Shown piece after piece: positions 62,953 to 64,000 of a stretch of DNA of 64,000 nt. The DNA comes from Paenibacillus sp. yr247 (GTDB lineage: Bacteria; Bacillota; Bacilli; Paenibacillales; NBRC-103111). The notes under the pieces were generated by a model. The model was not told the origin of the DNA. It worked only from the letters and a program-made list of their open reading frames with translations, and did no database searches. Positions within the stretch are counted from its first letter, which is position 1; each line of letters begins with the position of its first letter. The stretch lies in contig NZ_FNIF01000015.1 in assembly GCF_900103825.1 (NCBI RefSeq), forward strand, positions 27,014 to 91,013, given 5' to 3'. The translations under genes were made by a program, and so were the position numbers.

Positions 62953-62990
62953 AAAAAAGGGAACATGCCACCCGTGGCAGTCTGCTCCCT
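62953..62990 (-). terminator. Terminator of the ABC-2 exporter operon
   Basis: On the minus strand AGGGA and TGCCAC pair with GTGGCA and TCCCT, and TTTTTT follows. It lies 75 bp past the permease stop at 63066. Confidence 0.75.
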
Positions 62991-63065
62991 GGTTATCTTT
63001 ATTCCCCATTACTTTGACATAAAAGGAGTAATAGAACATCACTTCGCTGCGACGGCCTGCAAACA

Positions 63066-63827
63066 TTAAGCTGCTTTCCGTTTATATGCGCGCACCGCAA
63101 ATAGATATGCGACGATCTGTATCCCTAAGCACCACCCAAGAGCGACCCAGATACCATTGCCTAAAGGTTGACTTGACAATAGTGCACGGATGGTTTCTAC
63201 GATAGAGGTCACCGGCTGGTTTTCGGCAAAGGCGCGTACGACTGACGGCATCGTTTCGGTCGGCACAAAGGCCGAACTGATAAACGGCAGGAAGATAAGC
63301 GGATAGGAAAACACGCTTGCACCTTCCACCGATGTCGCGGACAGTCCGGCAATCGCCGCGACCCAAGTCAAAGCCAGCGTAAACAGCACGAGTATGCCGG
63401 CTACGGCAAGCCAAGACAGTACCCCCGCCGACGAGTGAAAGCCCATAATGAGCGCTACGAGAATGATTACGACAACAGAAATGACGTTGGATACCACCGA
63501 GGTCAGCACGTGCCCCCACAGCACGGAGGAACGCGCAATCGGCATGGAGTGGAACCGCTCAATTATGCCCCGTTGCTTATCCAAAAACAGGCGGTAAGCC
63601 GTATAGGATATGCCGCTTGCAATCGCAATCAGCAGGATACCGGGCAACAGGTAGTTCACATAGTTATCCGTACCGGTTTGGATTGCGCCGCCAAACACAT
63701 AGACGAACAGCAGCATCATTGCAATCGGAGTGATGCAAACCGTGAAGATGGTGTCCATGCTTCGCAAAATATGGCGCATGGAACGTCCAAGCATCACGCT
63801 CATGTCGCTGAAAAAATGTTCATTCAT
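63066..63827 (-). CDS. ABC-2 type exporter permease (DrrB-like)
   Basis: 253 residues with six helices. Short basic N-terminus, TIFTVCITPIAMMLLFVYVF at helix 1, the ABC-2 signature region around DKQRGIIERFHSMPIARSSV before helix 3, and AFVPTETMPSVVRAFAENQP near the end. It forms the membrane part of a drug or lipid exporter with the ATPase encoded 3 bp upstream. GGAGG precedes the ATG. Substrate unknown. Confidence 0.9.
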   Translation of the reverse strand: MNEHFFSDMSVMLGRSMRHILRSMDTIFTVCITPIAMMLLFVYVFGGAIQTGTDNYVNYLLPGILLIAIASGISYTAYRLFLDKQRGIIERFHSMPIARSSVLWGHVLTSVVSNVISVVVIILVALIMGFHSSAGVLSWLAVAGILVLFTLALTWVAAIAGLSATSVEGASVFSYPLIFLPFISSAFVPTETMPSVVRAFAENQPVTSIVETIRALLSSQPLGNGIWVALGWCLGIQIVAYLFAVRAYKRKAA

Positions 63828-63829
63828 TG

Positions 63830-64000
63830 TTACTTTCCCTCCTTTTTACCGATGATTGCGAGGAATATCTCCTCCAATGAAGGTTGTTTTTCCACGTACT
63901 CCGTCTTTGCGGGCGGGAACAGCTTTTTCAGTTCCTCAAGCGTGCCATTGGCAATAATCCTGCCCTTATGCAAAATAGCAATTCTATCGGCAAGTTGTTC
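63830..64000 (-). CDS. ABC exporter ATPase, C-terminal part (5' end outside window)
   Basis: The last 56 residues of a DrrA-like ATPase: EQLADRIAILHKGRIIANGT follows the H-loop, then LEELKKLF and a short C-terminal domain ending SLEEIFLAIIGKKEGK. The frame is open to the window edge. The stop is 2 bp from the permease ATG, so the two are translationally coupled. Confidence 0.85.
   Translation of the reverse strand, partial: EQLADRIAILHKGRIIANGTLEELKKLFPPAKTEYVEKQPSLEEIFLAIIGKKEGK

Overview
The window looks like chromosomal DNA of a Gram-positive, spore-forming member of the Bacillales, most likely Paenibacillus or a close relative. The support is indirect: AGGAGG-type ribosome sites with many GTG and TTG starts, lipoprotein-anchored ABC binding proteins without their own ATPase, a sinI-sinR pair, an oxalate-decarboxylase-type bicupin, a class I Fda aldolase and intrinsic terminators throughout. 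I see no rRNA, tRNA, CRISPR array or complete insertion sequence.

Layout. 1-1585: 5' part of a RacA-like MerR-HTH protein with a long coiled coil built from exact 399-bp tandem repeats. 1963-2773: ArsR regulator plus SRPBCC protein. 3165-4448: DctA symporter behind a cre site. 4586-18870: a 13-gene minus-strand catabolic operon (GntR regulator, atypical M24 protein, tartrate-dehydrogenase-like enzyme, E1 alpha/E1 beta/E2/E3 complex, aldehyde dehydrogenase, ribose-type ABC importer, cupin, beta-hydroxyacid dehydrogenase); a 12-bp palindrome occurs both at the gntR promoter and inside the operon. 19124-23123: CBS protein, small HD alarmone-hydrolase-like protein, YVTN propeller, small Sm-like protein and a bicupin.

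23336-43263 is the most striking part, apparently an undescribed cell-surface glycan locus. A divergent promoter at about 30.1-30.26 kb drives two operons. The left one encodes a decaprenylphosphoryl-5-phosphoribose-synthase-like UbiA protein, an SMR-type flippase candidate, a PAP2-like phosphatase, a GT-C glycosyltransferase and a membrane-anchored glycoside-hydrolase-like protein. The right one encodes a SinR-like regulator, GlmS, a HEAT protein, a processive GT2 synthase, a degenerate GGDEF/receiver protein and a second glycoside-hydrolase-like protein. Next come sinR/sinI and a third operon with a secreted barrel protein, GlmU and GlmM. Six copies of GTTCKTTAWWA, which resembles the Bacillus SinR box, lie over the divergent promoter and the third promoter. 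I infer a SinR-controlled system that makes its own UDP-GlcNAc, polymerises it, and adds or processes a polyprenyl-phosphate-linked pentose.

43428-55122: a second long catabolic operon (oligosaccharide-type ABC importer, two ADP-ribosylglycohydrolase-family proteins, LacI regulator, CitE-like lyase, NDP-forming acyl-CoA ligase, ribokinase), perhaps for ribosyl compounds. 55213-64000 is a patchwork of a PhyH gene fragment, MFS exporter, aminoglycoside-phosphotransferase-like gene with a decayed relative opposite, malate:quinone oxidoreductase, decayed small genes, class I fructose-bisphosphate aldolase and an ABC-2 exporter cut by the window edge.

Functions come from reading motifs by eye; no database search was run. 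Where a ribosome site clearly favoured an internal start codon I used that start.
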